From positions 620,001-684,000 of the forward strand of contig JAKFAO010000004.1 of the NCBI GenBank assembly GCA_021527695.1: DNA of 64,000 nt, written 5' to 3'. The notes under the pieces are model-generated. The model worked only from the letters and a program-made list of their open reading frames with translations. It had not been told where the DNA came from and did not search any database. Positions 50,201-60,903 of this stretch are shown here, one piece after another (within the stretch, counting starts at the first letter, position 1; each line of letters starts with the position of its first letter). The DNA is from Naematelia aurantialba. Taxonomy: Eukaryota > Basidiomycota > Tremellomycetes > Tremellales > Naemateliaceae. The position numbers were made by a program, and so were the translations under genes.

Positions 50201-51988
50201 TGTGTCCATTGCGGTGCTGATGGGTTCAGGATCATTATTTGGGCAGCGGACTTTGTAAGGTCTTCAGGATTTGTTAGGGCGCGCTGACTAGCGGAAGAAT
50301 TATCGCATCGCTATGCCGAACCTGGATGTCAGAGATTGCGCAGAACACGGGCTGCTCGATCATCTCCTCGCCGCAGATCAGGTGAGCACAACGACCAGGT
50401 AGCGTTAGGAGAGCTAAACAGACTTGTGTGTAGCTCGCTCAAGCAATGGACGAAGGCGAGGTATTTGTTGGATACGACGAAGGGCCAATTACCTTTCCAC
50501 CTACCTACAAATAGTGAGCTGTGGCTCTTTGCGACATCATGCTTGTCTTACGGGAGCGCAGTGACAATGGCACCGATCAGTACGATACCAGCGAGAAGGC
50601 TCGGATCCCTGCTTGGACAGATCGTATCTTGTTCAAGGGCTCTGCAGTGGGTTTCGCATAGAGCGAGAAGACGACAAGACTGACTGATCAGTTACGACTC
50701 AAAGAGTACAGTCGGGCAGAGTTACGAACTTCGGATCATCGACCCGTCTACGCCATCTTCGATGCTACGATACGCGAGGTTGACCGGGCGAAGAAGGACG
50801 CCATTACAAAGACGATCGTACACTCCCTTCGCGAAGATGAGGAGAGCGGCAAGTTGGACCAGAAGGTCGAACGAGTCATACAGCGGCAAGGGGGTGTTGG
50901 CGATCTCATTGGACACATGATCAATAGTGAGATAACCCCGTTTTGGTGTACTAACATCAGCCCCTCGGTCCATATCTCCAGCTATAAGGCCGCCAGGACA
51001 AGTCCCGAGACTGCCGCCTCGTCCGTCAGGAAGCATCTTGACACCTGAAAAGCCTAGTGCGAAGCATTCATCGACCTTCAAATCAGGCCAACTGACGCGA
51101 GGTTCGACGGCCCCAGACAGCCCCGCCGCGAGTCTGACTGGCTTTGCCATTCCGCGAAAGCCTGCACCTCCTCTTCCTGCCCGACAAGGATCGATCAGTT
51201 CATCAGCGCTCGCTCCTAGCCTGTCGGAATCGACCTCGGGGCTTTCTATCCAATCCTCGAGCCGCCCTCCGCCTCCTATCCAACGCAATACGTCCATTCT
51301 CTCCGCATCATTCATTTCAGCACCTAGCATTTCCCCTCCTTTTGCCCCATCCTCGCCAATTCTCACACCTGCCTCGACGGGTGACTACGTGGTTGTCCAT
51401 ACAGCTTCGAAATCCGGACGGTCTACGTCAACCGTTCCACATGCCTCAGCATCTCCTCCGGCTAATTCACACACCCAACAACACCCACCGACCATCCCAC
51501 CACCATTGCCAGCTCGCGTTAAACTTGAACCACGACGACCGCTGGATATGGATGGGTCTCCACCGAATGGACTGATCAGTCCAGTATCTCCTGTCAAAGC
51601 TACAAAACCGCCATTACCTGTCAAGAAACCTTCACTTTCGTCTCATGCCATATCGCCGACGCGGGACAGTCATGCCAAAACTGAGCCCAGCGTTGGATCC
51701 CCCACGAGCCCGACGGCGGCTAGCTCGGGCAGTCAAATGTTCGCGTCCGAATCGGAGAAGGGTCTTGGGGTGAAGGACCTGCGAAAATTGTTTGATGGGA
51801 GTGGGGACGGGGTTAAAGCTGAGGACAAGAAGCAGGATAAAGGTGAGGACAAGAAGCAGGATAAACACAGAGACCCCCTCGGTGGGCTGGCGGTGACGGT
51901 GGGAGATGTCAGAAAGGTGGCTCCGCCTGTTGCTCGGAAACCGATGGGCCTGCGTAGTGTTAGTAGCGGTAAGGCTCACGATTTGTAA
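47267..51988 (+). CDS. Synaptojanin-like phosphoinositide phosphatase (SAC + 5-phosphatase)
   Basis: Turns over PI(4,5)P2 and other phosphoinositides in endocytosis and trafficking, like yeast Inp51/52/53. Eighteen exons: 47267-47492, 47558-48375, 48413-48819, 48870-49118, 49165-49222, 49274-49350, 49400-49506, 49557-49566, 49616-49696, 49741-49825, 49860-49940, 49994-50184, 50230-50254, 50298-50381, 50434-50513, 50562-50646, 50692-50926, 50961-51988; 1308 residues. The SAC domain has an intact CX5R site, RTNCLDCLDRTN near residue 482, so it should be active. The 5-phosphatase domain starts at [10 protein letters not shown] and has [39 protein letters not shown] and [13 protein letters not shown]-terminal Pro/Ser-rich tail of about 340 residues ([26 protein letters not shown]) offers SH3-binding sites. 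Exon 8 is a 10-base microexon. Confidence 0.95.
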
Positions 51989-52376
51989 TTGGACAGCCCA
52001 TACGACGCATGCATGACAGTCCTCTGTTGACGGGCCGCGTGGCAGTCGAAGTAAGCGGAAGGACCGTGTTGACAAGTCCCTCAAAGGCCCCCGTGGCATG
52101 CACGGAATCGATCCCCATAGCCGGCATCAGCCGTAAGGGTGTGTGACTCTTTGAATACGATTTTGGTCGTAACTTGTGGAACGCTCCCTTGGCCCAGAGG
52201 TAAGACGTTGGACTTGTCGTCCATGCTAGCGGCAACAGCCCACGCCTACGAGGTAGACAAGGTAGAACATCATTCAACGACACATCACTCAACGTCCTAC
52301 AGGAACGATGGAAGATAGGGCAACCTGACACACACATCAGAGAATATAATTCCAAAGCAAGTAACCAATTCGCTTT
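51989..52376. other. Spacer between phosphatase gene and tRNA-Arg
   Basis: 388 bases: 3' end of the phosphatase gene plus a tRNA-like 5' fragment (separate entry). No protein gene seen. Confidence 0.5.
52183..52228 (+). pseudogene. Possible tRNA 5'-half relic
   Basis: GCTCCCTTGGCCCAGAGG and the following bases resemble a tRNA acceptor 5' strand and D arm. GGACTTGTCGTCC could be an anticodon stem-loop with TGT in anticodon position. No T arm (GGTTCRA) and no 3' acceptor strand pairing with GCTCCCT follow in the next 150 bases. It may be a broken tRNA gene, or chance. Confidence 0.3.
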
Positions 52377-52492
52377 GCCCGCGTAGCGCAGTGGCTAGCG
52401 CATCCCACTTCTACTGGCGTTTTGTGTTCCCGTACAACCGGTATCCCCAATTCTTGATGGGAAGGTCCAGGGTTCGACCCCCTGCGTGGGTT
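52377..52492 (+). tRNA. tRNA-Arg(UCU) with a 43-bp intron
   Basis: Cloverleaf by eye: acceptor GCCCGCG pairs with CGTGGGT (two G-U pairs), TA, D arm GCGC-AGTGGCTA-GCGC, anticodon stem TCCCA/TGGGA, loop CTTCTA+A with anticodon TCT, variable AGGTC, T arm CAGGG-TTCGACC-CCCTG. An intron at 52414-52456 lies one base 3' of the anticodon, the canonical place for nuclear tRNA introns. A run of seven T at 52498-52504 is a Pol III terminator. The exon sequence (GCG..GGC..GCGC..ACTTCTA, GGGTTCGACCCC) agrees with eukaryotic tRNA-Arg(UCU). Confidence 0.92.
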
Positions 52493-52497
52493 GATAA

Positions 52498-52504
52498 TTT
52501 TTTT
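52498..52504 (+). terminator. Pol III terminator of tRNA-Arg
   Basis: Seven consecutive T, five bases after the tRNA 3' end. This is enough to stop RNA polymerase III. Confidence 0.85.
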
Positions 52505-52891
52505 AAAATGTTTGATTGTTTAGTCCCCGAGGGAACTGATTTGACACCTACATTCGCAGCGCTGGGAACTGGGCTTACGGCCCTATCAGTGCCCAACTAT
52601 CCATCTTCTGTTTGCTCTGAAGCAGCGGTGCTCTCACGCATATCGTTTCTCTTCGTAATAACAGACTGCGCTTACATGCAGAGGGAGAGGTAAATAACCC
52701 ACGAGGGTAAAACCCAAAAGCGGTGTGTCTCGCACGTGGGAGCCTATGACGTAGCTAACATCGCCATGGGGCTTGCAGAGCTCGACCTCGCAACACGACC
52801 TGCAGCTTTTTACATTCCATTGCTCTTTACCATCACATACCCACAGTCAAGCAAGGTTCTTTACCCAACCCAAACCTCCTTCTCATTCACA

Positions 52892-53304
52892 ATGCCGTTC
52901 ACCTGCTCTGATATTATCAAGATCCTTCTTGCGTGTGAGTACGAAACGCTCTCGAGGGAAGCTTGGCCACTGAGCGATGGGTGGTTATTCACCTCATATG
53001 CTGACGACTGCGGACAGTCTTCTTGCCTCCTCTCGGTGTCTTCCTTGAGCGTGGATGCAACGTCGACTTCCTCATCAACATTGTGAGTCCTAGCGCTGAG
53101 ATGGACAGTCAACGAAGGCACACTGCTGATATCCGATGCGTAGCTCCTGACCAGTAGGCCCCTTTCCTGCCTCAGCGTCATGGTCACTGATTTTCCGTCT
53201 AGTTCTTGGCTGGGTGCCCGGAATCATCCATGCGCTGTACATAGTACGTCCATTCTGATGGTAGAGAGACGAGCTGAGCACCCGCAGATTCTCAAGTATT
53301 GACA
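52892..53304 (+). CDS. PMP3: Pmp3-type plasma membrane proteolipid
   Basis: Tiny two-helix membrane protein that affects membrane potential and cation tolerance. Five exons (52892-52934, 53018-53082, 53144-53153, 53203-53243, 53290-53304) total 174 nt, 57 residues, the normal family length. It reads MPFTCSDIIKILLAFFLPPL, then GVFLERGCNVDFLINI, LLTILGWVPGIIHALYIILKY. The family signature FLPPLGVFLERGC and GWVPGIIHALY are complete. Exon 3 is only 10 bases. The gene is too short and too interrupted to appear as an open frame, but its identity is secure. Confidence 0.96.
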
Positions 53305-54127
53305 CTGAGCATTGTGACGGCCTCTCAGAGACAGTGAGTCATGGCGTCACCTGGTTACTACCCTTCATTCACCCCCCCTTTCCTTGGTCCGTCTGCTAAC
53401 CCGGTGCATTAGGAGGATGTGCAGCAGGCGCAGCCAGAAAGATTGATACCGAAACACGAACAGGATAAGACGATAAGACGATAAGGCGATATGTGGGAGA
53501 GGAGTGTATGGACCTGTGCATAGACTGTAATAATGCCATGGTGACCGTACTACTCAGGCCGTCCAGCTCTGGCGCACTCGACTGGCATCAGCGTTTACCA
53601 GGCTAATCGACTGATGCGTTATACTACGTCCCGACTCTGGCTCACATGACTCGGCATCTGCGTTTGCGAGGCTTACCGTTGCTGATGCGTTACTTATGCT
53701 CGTATGATTTGTGCTCTTAGGGGCAAGCGTATGGAGGACATACCGTTTGACCAGGCCTCGAGCCCCTTCGGCTGGGTCGATTGAGTGAAGATGGCTGGAG
53801 CACGCTCGGTCCACACACTCTTCACTTCTCCTGACTCATTGCACTGGTGCATTCTCGACATCTCTGACTAGCCGCTACGTCGTCCACGTCGTGATCCATC
53901 TTTCTTGGCGGTATCTGGACATTCCACAGCGGGAGATGCGGGCGCCAGCGGAATACAACCACCTTGAGGTCAGCTTCTTGATGCAGACAAGTATGCTACA
54001 GCTGACCGCCGAAAGGTCTTGGTCCAATCGGGCGGGTATACCCTCCGTAAGCCACCTTCACCTCCGCATACGAGACTGAGATGGCCAAGCCGAGCATCAC
54101 GAGGTCTGTTTTCAGCCGACCTCTACC
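53305..54127. other. Spacer with an imperfect 45-bp duplication
   Basis: 823 bases without a supported gene. Two imperfect copies of a block containing GGCATC(A/T)GCGTTT and CTGATGCGTTA lie at about 53583-53625 and 53651-53696. A CGATAAGACGATAAG word repeats near 53470. Confidence 0.5.
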
Positions 54128-56396
54128 ATGCCGGCGACATTTGCAAGCTACCTCGAGATACCTAACAATGCCGTGGGCAACCTCCGCCAGCTTGTAGTCT
54201 CTCGGAAACTGACTGCCTGCAGCCAGTTTGCCTGGTGGTCCGCTGTCCGAGCCAGGCGGCCTGGCAAGGGGATTTGATGAGCGCTCCAGAGATTGACGGC
54301 AGATCTCTCACCACGGCATATCTCAAAGCAGGCTCGACCGGGCTGATCGAGCACGCTACCTATGAAGCAGGCGATGATCTAACAGGAGACAACGTCCAAT
54401 ACCATCTGATCTGTTCGAGGGAGGTGCGTGACACCACACTCTACTGGAGCTGTTGAAGCTACACACCAGCGCTCAAGCACTCCTTAGGTCGAGAGAGGAG
54501 AAGAAGGGGAGGACGTACTTCTGCATGGTTGGGCGCATGAGGTGCTGGGCGAGATCGTGGTGAACATCTGGCGTGGCACGCTCCATGGTGTCCTCAGCTC
54601 GACCAACTCCCGAGGCTCCTCGACTGGTCGCTTGGACACCGATGCAGAGGTGCGGCCTTATCCGCCCCCAACGCCTGCGATTGGGAGCTGCTGATTCCGC
54701 AGCTGGCACATTTCAACGGTACACTCGCGCTAGAAGCCTCGACGAGGCGGTTCGAAGACATCGGCGATGCCAGTCCTTGGTGCCGTTTCTTCTTCAGGGT
54801 GAGCCACCAGTGTCGCTGATGTAGAAGCTTGGCGTTGACGTTGTGCTGCTGTAGTATGCGACTCGTGAGGCACTGCTGGCTCTTCGAATCATATCTGAAG
54901 CGCCGCATCCACCGTCACCATCTCTGAGCGCACCGGCAGTGCCGCACACTCCCGGAGAGCAAGGTCTGCAAAGCGTCGAATCAGTTGCACCGGACGGCGA
55001 GCGCTACATTCTGGTACCAGCTTCTCCTGACCTACTAGCAGCCGCCTCGGACGCAGACAGAGCCTCGCTGCAGCAGTCTACGTTGCTGGTGGCAAGAGCC
55101 CAGGCAACACCAGACACAGCGCACCACGTTGGACTGACCGAAGAGATGCAACTCTGCCAAGCAGCACTTCAGCCGTGGGGCGAGCCTTGCGATATTCATA
55201 ATCCAGACTTCACGAATTACGTTGGAGGTTGCGATTCACCCGGCCACTATAAAGAAGGGCCTGTCCCGCTGACGGTCCCTGCAAGGCAGTCACTTGACGG
55301 AAACTATCAAGCTCTATACGAAGCCCTTTCACTGATCCCACCGCAAGAGCTCTGCGTCCCGGATGACGAGCTGATAGCGCTGGTAAACGGGACTACCGGC
55401 GAAGAGCCAGAAACAGCTCCACATGGGACTGCTCAACATGGGACTGCAAAGCTCATACGTGCTGCACCCACTACAGAGGAATTCCCACCTGCGGCGTCTC
55501 TTGCTCCCTACAGCGACGAGATACATTGCTCTACGCGTTCTGGCCAACGACAGTCGGATATGACGCCAACTCGAGATACCACAAGGCAGCGGTGGCAGCG
55601 ACACCCACAGCGAGCCTCCGCAGCGCCTCGACGAGTGGACAAAGGTAAAGGCAGAGAGGTGCCTCTGGGCGATACAACCGTGTACCAGTCTGCGGGCCAG
55701 AGGGGAGCGGGCATTGTGAAACCCGATACAGGACAGGCAATCAGGAAGCGACGAGTTCGACGCACGGTCGTACCCGAGTTCTACTGCGAGGAGCTGTGGT
55801 CGTCCGACGACGACCGCCGGCACGCTTACACCGTCAAAAGGGGACAGGATACTTCAAACTGCGTGAGCACTGTACGGGGCTGTGTCGACCGCAGCGAAAG
55901 CGGCGCTGGGACCAGGCGCCATGGATGGTACGGGGCAAACATGGCCACCCGGCGGTGTGCGCCAGTCCTCGACATTCGGACAAGAAAGACAATACACAGG
56001 CAGCCCGCCCGGGCGCCTGCTACATGGGATACCGTCGGCCGCGGGTCTATACCGACTCGAGGAGGATGGGCGGTGCGGTGCCAGTCGGACCCCAGTGCGT
56101 CGTCTTGGCTCTCAGGTGCAGGTAGTTACATGAACACACGAAGGAGCGGACACGGACCAACAGCCCAAACGCCAGCAAGCCAACCCGGTGGACTGGTGAC
56201 AATGACTCAAGGAGTCGAGCTTCCCGTCCCGGCTCGTGCGCGTTTACCCAGCTCGACGTTGGATGACGCCAACCGCCAAGACACGCCCCCTGAGCGGCTC
56301 GGGCGAAGAGAATCGCAAGGCCAGGGCCAAGGGCAAGGACGGGCACTGGACAAGATCCAGAGCAGTCGCATTATCGACCTGACTTGTCTCGACTAG
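54128..56396 (+). CDS. Unrecognised protein with C-terminal SIM-like motif
   Basis: Five exons (54128-54172, 54223-54423, 54488-54649, 54703-54798, 54855-56396), all meeting at codon boundaries, give 681 residues. The donors are GT with CTGAC-type branch sites in the first and fourth introns, so the model is credible though unsupported by homology. Residues 1-170 look folded (VCLVVRCPSQAAWQGDLM, GRSLTTAYLKAG, VLLHGWAHEVLGEIVVNIW, SPWCRFFFRYATREALLALR). The rest is low-complexity and basic, with a GQGQGQGR run. It ends SSRIIDLTCLD, where IIDLT fits a SUMO-interacting motif. I know no family it belongs to; a fungal or lineage-specific DUF is possible. The start codon could lie further upstream. 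Confidence 0.55.
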
Positions 56397-56449
56397 TATA
56401 GCGTGTCCCAGCGCAGGTACCTAGCACCGCATGCATTCTTGCAGCTCTA

Positions 56450-56527
56450 CTTGTAGCTACCGCTTCCGTAGCTACCTCTTTTGTAGCTACCTCCTTTGAG
56501 CTACCTCTGTTCGTAGCTACCTCTCTT
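56450..56527. repeat. TAGCTACCTC degenerate tandem repeat
   Basis: Five or six copies of GTAGCTACCTCT with units of about 15-20 bases, beginning 50 bases after the stop codon of the unrecognised gene. Probably in its 3' UTR. Each unit contains the palindrome GTAGCTAC. Confidence 0.85.
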
Positions 56528-57137
56528 GCCAGCCCTGCGTCTCCTCAGCAGGTCTTACATCTACACAGTCGATACCGAGTATGGAAATGCGTGACGATCG
56601 GTGGATGAAGGATGAATGACGAATACGAACGACAAACGACGCCTGCGCTGAAATTCCTAGAGAGATTTACCACTTCATGGCTGCTTATGTCTTTCCATTG
56701 GAGTGGATTGCTACAGTTGCACAACCCAGCTCCCATCAGACGAGACGAGACGAGATGAGGACGATCGCCATGCAGAGTTCCAGTGTTTCTGGTCATGTAG
56801 TTATGTAAACGGCGAAAGCCCATGCAGTAGTGTGTATTTCCTTGCTTTATTCTTCTTCAGTCCCTTGTCCTTTGCTCCCTTCACCGTCATTCACAAATCA
56901 TGTCACCATCGCCGCCGCCTCCATTCCGCCAATCCATCTTGCGCAACTCGCGTCGCCTTCCAAGTCCCAACCCCTAGACCACCATCCACCCTGCCTTCCA
57001 ATCGCCTTCCTACCCAGCTCGAGTATGAACTACCCGCTCCACCCAGAGAAGGCCGCGCCAACGAGGCAGGTCATGGAGTCCAGTAACGATGCTACTCTCA
57101 CCAGCCCGCAGCCCGCAAGAGTGGCACCATCAGGCAC
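56528..57137. other. Convergent spacer, unrecognised gene/Ecl1 gene
   Basis: About 600 bases of 3' sequence between convergent genes. Short open frames overlap but none shows a family feature. Confidence 0.5.
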
Positions 57138-58688
57138 TCAGGCAAGGCCAAAGATCTGCCCCAGCTGCTTGTTGGCGCGCTGGAGATCGTCGGCCTTCCG
57201 ACCCCGCTCGTGGGCCAACTGCCCCTCGGTCTTGCCTTTGGTTTCGTCCATCGGCCCACGGGGGGAACTCGCGCCTGAATTGGCACCTGAGCCCGTCCCC
57301 TTCGCTGCGCAGGTCCCAGTCCCAGCTGACCGACGAGCAATCGGCGCAACCACACCCTCGCCCTTTGCGAATTTCATCTCTGCCGACGGAGGGCGTTTCG
57401 ACCAACTCGGCGTGATCTGCGCTGGCTCGATCAGCGGCGAAGAGAGCACCAGTTGTGTTGCAGTCTGGACGGGCGGAAGCAGCGCTTTCTCATCTGATCG
57501 GAGACGACCGGCAGCTTCTTCCCGACGATGACGCGAGCGCGATGGAGCTTGTTCTCGCTCGATTGTCTGGGTCAGCCGGCCAACGGACACAGAGCTGTCT
57601 CGATGCCGTGTTCGTTCTCGGCTGCGACCGCGGCGCGGAGAAACTAGCGGCGCCGCTTGGACAGTATCTGGACTTGCGGGTCCGGATCGTTTCGCAGCAG
57701 GTATAATGGCGTGAATGCGCGCGTCCTCGTCATTGGACATGCGACGAGGCAGAATTGCGGCAGCATGCTGCGATGTCATAGGCGCAATCCCGCTCCGGTT
57801 CTTGGGCGAGGAGGGCATGGGGTCGGATCGGGATCGTGAAAGTAGTGAGCCGCTGAGTGTGGTCGAAGGAGTGTGATAACGTTCTATAGGACTCGATGCA
57901 CCGGCCTTTGCTCGCTCTGACGCAAACGGAGCAGGATCCGAAGCAATGCGGTGACCGCGGCCTCGATCCCGATCTTCCGCAAGGGAGGGACCTAATTGTA
58001 ATGCCGAGAATCCCGAGTCGAGAGCTCCTCGATCCTTGCTTGAAGGTCTACTGCGGTGATTCGCAGGTTTGCCACAAGCACAATGAGGGAGCAGTGCATT
58101 GGGCGAAGTGACGCTGTTGATCACGCCTGGCTTGCGTCCAAAGCGCAACGTGTCGATCGAAGTACCGGTCGGGTACACGAATGAGCCGTGCGTCTGAGGT
58201 GCGGGAGATGCTTGGAGGGCAGGACTGGGTCGTGGGATGAGTGCTGGAATTTTGACAGGTACAGAGCCGGGGAAGCCCATGAGGTGTGCTTGTGAGGGAA
58301 AGGCGGGTGGTGGCAAATTGAAAGCATCCTTCTGAGGCGAGTCATCGGCCGATGGGTTGGTTTGTGGTGACTGTATGGGGGACGAATTGGCGGAAGACGA
58401 GGCCGATGAACCAGCTGGAAGATGCGCTGGCATGCGAGGGGATGGAGTGATGTGTGGTATGGGTCGAATGAGTGGGCTGAAATGCAGAGGGATTTGCGCA
58501 GTCAAGAGCGGGCCGGCAGCTCGGACAGCGGGAGACGGCGTGCCCATGCCCTTGTCCTGCATCCTGCATTCAGAGGAGCAGTACAGCCTGATATAGTCAG
58601 CAAGGTGGTGTGGAGCGTGTGGTGAGAAGGCGCACCCTTTGCAAGGCTGCTGGCAGATGAAGCAGCGCTCAAAGTCCTCCTCAAACAT
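57138..58688 (-). CDS. Ecl1/2/3-type zinc-binding protein
   Basis: Member of the fungal family linked to chronological life-span extension and stress or TOR-related signalling. Two exons, 58688-58636 and 58587-57138, give 500 residues starting MFEEDFERCF. The zinc motif is CFICQQPC...LYCSSECRMQD, formed by joining CKG to LYCSS across the 48-bp intron 58635-58588 (CTGAC branch, ATCAG acceptor). A further CACGKPANH lies near residue 200. The rest is Pro/Ser/Arg-rich and disordered, with an RS-like segment (SPRRGRSRERTRHR). An alternative in-frame ATG exists at 58778, giving 30 more residues; the later one was chosen because homologues begin just before the zinc motif. The intron is a multiple of three and stop-free. 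Confidence 0.78.
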   Translation of the reverse strand: MFEEDFERCFICQQPCKGCAFSPHAPHHLADYIRLYCSSECRMQDKGMGTPSPAVRAAGPLLTAQIPLHFSPLIRPIPHITPSPRMPAHLPAGSSASSSANSSPIQSPQTNPSADDSPQKDAFNLPPPAFPSQAHLMGFPGSVPVKIPALIPRPSPALQASPAPQTHGSFVYPTGTSIDTLRFGRKPGVINSVTSPNALLPHCACGKPANHRSRPSSKDRGALDSGFSALQLGPSLAEDRDRGRGHRIASDPAPFASERAKAGASSPIERYHTPSTTLSGSLLSRSRSDPMPSSPKNRSGIAPMTSQHAAAILPRRMSNDEDARIHAIIPAAKRSGPASPDTVQAAPLVSPRRGRSRERTRHRDSSVSVGRLTQTIEREQAPSRSRHRREEAAGRLRSDEKALLPPVQTATQLVLSSPLIEPAQITPSWSKRPPSAEMKFAKGEGVVAPIARRSAGTGTCAAKGTGSGANSGASSPRGPMDETKGKTEGQLAHERGRKADDLQRANKQLGQIFGLA

Positions 58689-60903
58689 GGTGCTGAGTGC
58701 AGGTCGAAGGGGACGGCCCAAGGCGAGATTGATAGGCTGTAATAGGGGAATTTGCATGTCAGTATATGAGCTGGACATGTTGGTTGGCGGCGGCAGCGTT
58801 CACAAGTGGGGAAGGGAAGACTTACAAAACCTGTGCTTCTACCTTAAGTAGCTCTGTGCGTGGCAGGCCGGAGCACGAAAAATTCGAGTCTCCGACGCCT
58901 CTGCCTTCAAAGGCTACGCAATACGCGACTCGACGAGACAGCGCCCAGCCTGTCTCCAGGGTGGGACGCGCGCAGGGATAGAAGGGCCAAGGGAAGGAGA
59001 CTTCGAGTGGAGCTTGGAATGGTGGATCGAGTGTATCAAATTTGTGAAGTATCGTCGTCGTAAGCTTGTCGATCAAAGGGTCAAGACACCACAAAAAGGA
59101 GGCGCAGAACAGTCGTCGTTTGCCGTGGCCTGGAGCGAGAGCTGTCGAGTCGTCGTGGTCGAGGCCCACTTGCGGGAAGACAATAGGTGTAAAAGGACAA
59201 GAGGTGTAACAAAAAGTCGATGTTGCTCCTGTCGGCCGAAAATAGCTCTCGAGGGAGTGTTATATGCAGGTAGTGTGATGGACAAGGGCTCTACTGTAGA
59301 CACTGAGGGGAGGGTCGAGGTCAGCGTTGTAACGACTCGTTTTCGAGCATAGACAGGAAGATGAGAGGATGTCTAGGTCGGCGATGGAAATTTTGTTGGC
59401 CGGGGACGATGCGGTCGGGGGGGACGATGCGGTCACCCAGGACTAGTCATCGGCCTTCCGTTTATGAAATTCCAACTCGGCGATGGGAGGGGTTGTGTTG
59501 CTGTCAAAGGAGAGCAACTGGGGGAAGGAGTAGCAGCAAGTACACAGCTTTGCTGCGACGACGACTGCAACCGCTCCTTGCTCCTCGTCCAATCCCAGCA
59601 TCGAACACAACCTAACACGGGTAGTGACGGATGCCGATGCTCGCACGTTTTCAACCACGAATCTCCGCACCCCGAAACCCACGTTCCTAGTCCGCTGCTC
59701 CCGTTTCTGGCTCTGCAGCTGTGAACTCACGATTTCTAAGCTTGGTCCAGGGTGTCGAGGGGCGAAGAGTCTATGTACAGACAGTCGGCGAGCACGGTGT
59801 CGTATAGACAAAGACAAGATGGAAGAAATGGACGAGGAATGGGGAATGCAAACAAAAGGGGTGAGTAATATTTTCGCAATGGCCGTCGAAATGTCGTGCT
59901 GATAACAAAGTTTTCGTCGAGTCGCGTCTTGGATTTTTTTTCTTTTTCTTGGGTGTGCGGGCGAATCTTGCGCTAAAAAAACACCACGCAAAAGATCGCC
60001 ACCCAACGTACGAGCACGAGCTAGAAGAAAACTTTCCTCCGTTCAGGGACATGTTTTGTAAAACAATAGCCGTCCTCTCGTCCCACGCCTGAGCTACTGT
60101 CTCCCTCGGTGGAATGACGTGCGTCTGTTTCGATTCCACGTCATTGAAACCAGCAAGTATTGACCGTTCCTGGGAATCGAACATGGACGTACGCATCGCA
60201 ACAATGATGGGAGACTGCGCGAACCTGTCGTACATGGTCGTCCACGTCGCAGCATTGTATCATGCGCTTGCACTACTACTGCTACAGCCAAACGTTTGCC
60301 ATGCAAGGCAACAACTGCGGAAACTGACTTTGCACCACAGAGCGGAAAGCGGCGTCTCGTTGCGGAAGACGGGGCATCACAAGCGAGCGGGCCGGCCAGG
60401 ACCATCCGGGCCTTGGCACTTTGGGGACCGGCGCGGGCCTCCTCCTTGGCGGCCGTAGACGCCTCGGCAGGTACAAGCTGCCGAAGAGCGACATGGTCCG
60501 AGGAGGTCTCACGCTGCGTAGTTTTGACAGCACACACGTTTACTGTTTCCTTCCACAAGGGCTGCCACGCAGCTCTCAGCTCTCTGTGTCAGCAATGAGT
60601 CGCAGAAAGATGACCCAGGCATCGATCGAGTGCACACTTTGGGAGCTAGTCCTGCGTGCATCAGAGCTGTCCATCTCATCTCATCGTCATATGTAAGACG
60701 AGCGTTCAGACAGTATCGAAACCGCAATTTGTCTCTCAGAGGTGCTGAAACGCCACGTGTGTCTCGCGTGGACCCCCATGAAATTTTGCTTCCGCGTTGG
60801 AACGCGTCCGGACGCGCTTGTCTTTTCGCTTCATGCCGACCCAGTCATTCCCATTCAGTCGAGGGTTTTGCAGACCCCATCGACCCCGACCTCGTGAGGC
60901 GCG
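58689..60903. other. 2.2-kb divergent region, Ecl1 gene/CAC1
   Basis: A long region upstream of both genes with no supported coding or RNA gene. It has an A/T-rich run near 59930-59985 and GGGGACGATGCGGTC duplicated at about 59402-59435. The Ecl1-type gene may have a long 5' leader here, as is usual for regulated stress genes (inference). Confidence 0.5.

Noticed and set aside
53891..54079. Small + frame before the unrecognised gene as its first exon
   Set aside because: I could not find a donor/acceptor pair that joins it in phase with convincing sites. The start at 54128 was kept and the doubt noted.
58357..58625. + strand Met/Arg/Gly-rich frames opposite the Ecl1-type gene
   Set aside because: Shadow frames of a Ser/Pro-rich coding exon on the minus strand.
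60150..60200. TTCGATTCC-like T loop on the minus strand near 60180
   Set aside because: No flanking T stem, anticodon arm or acceptor pairing, so it is not a tRNA.
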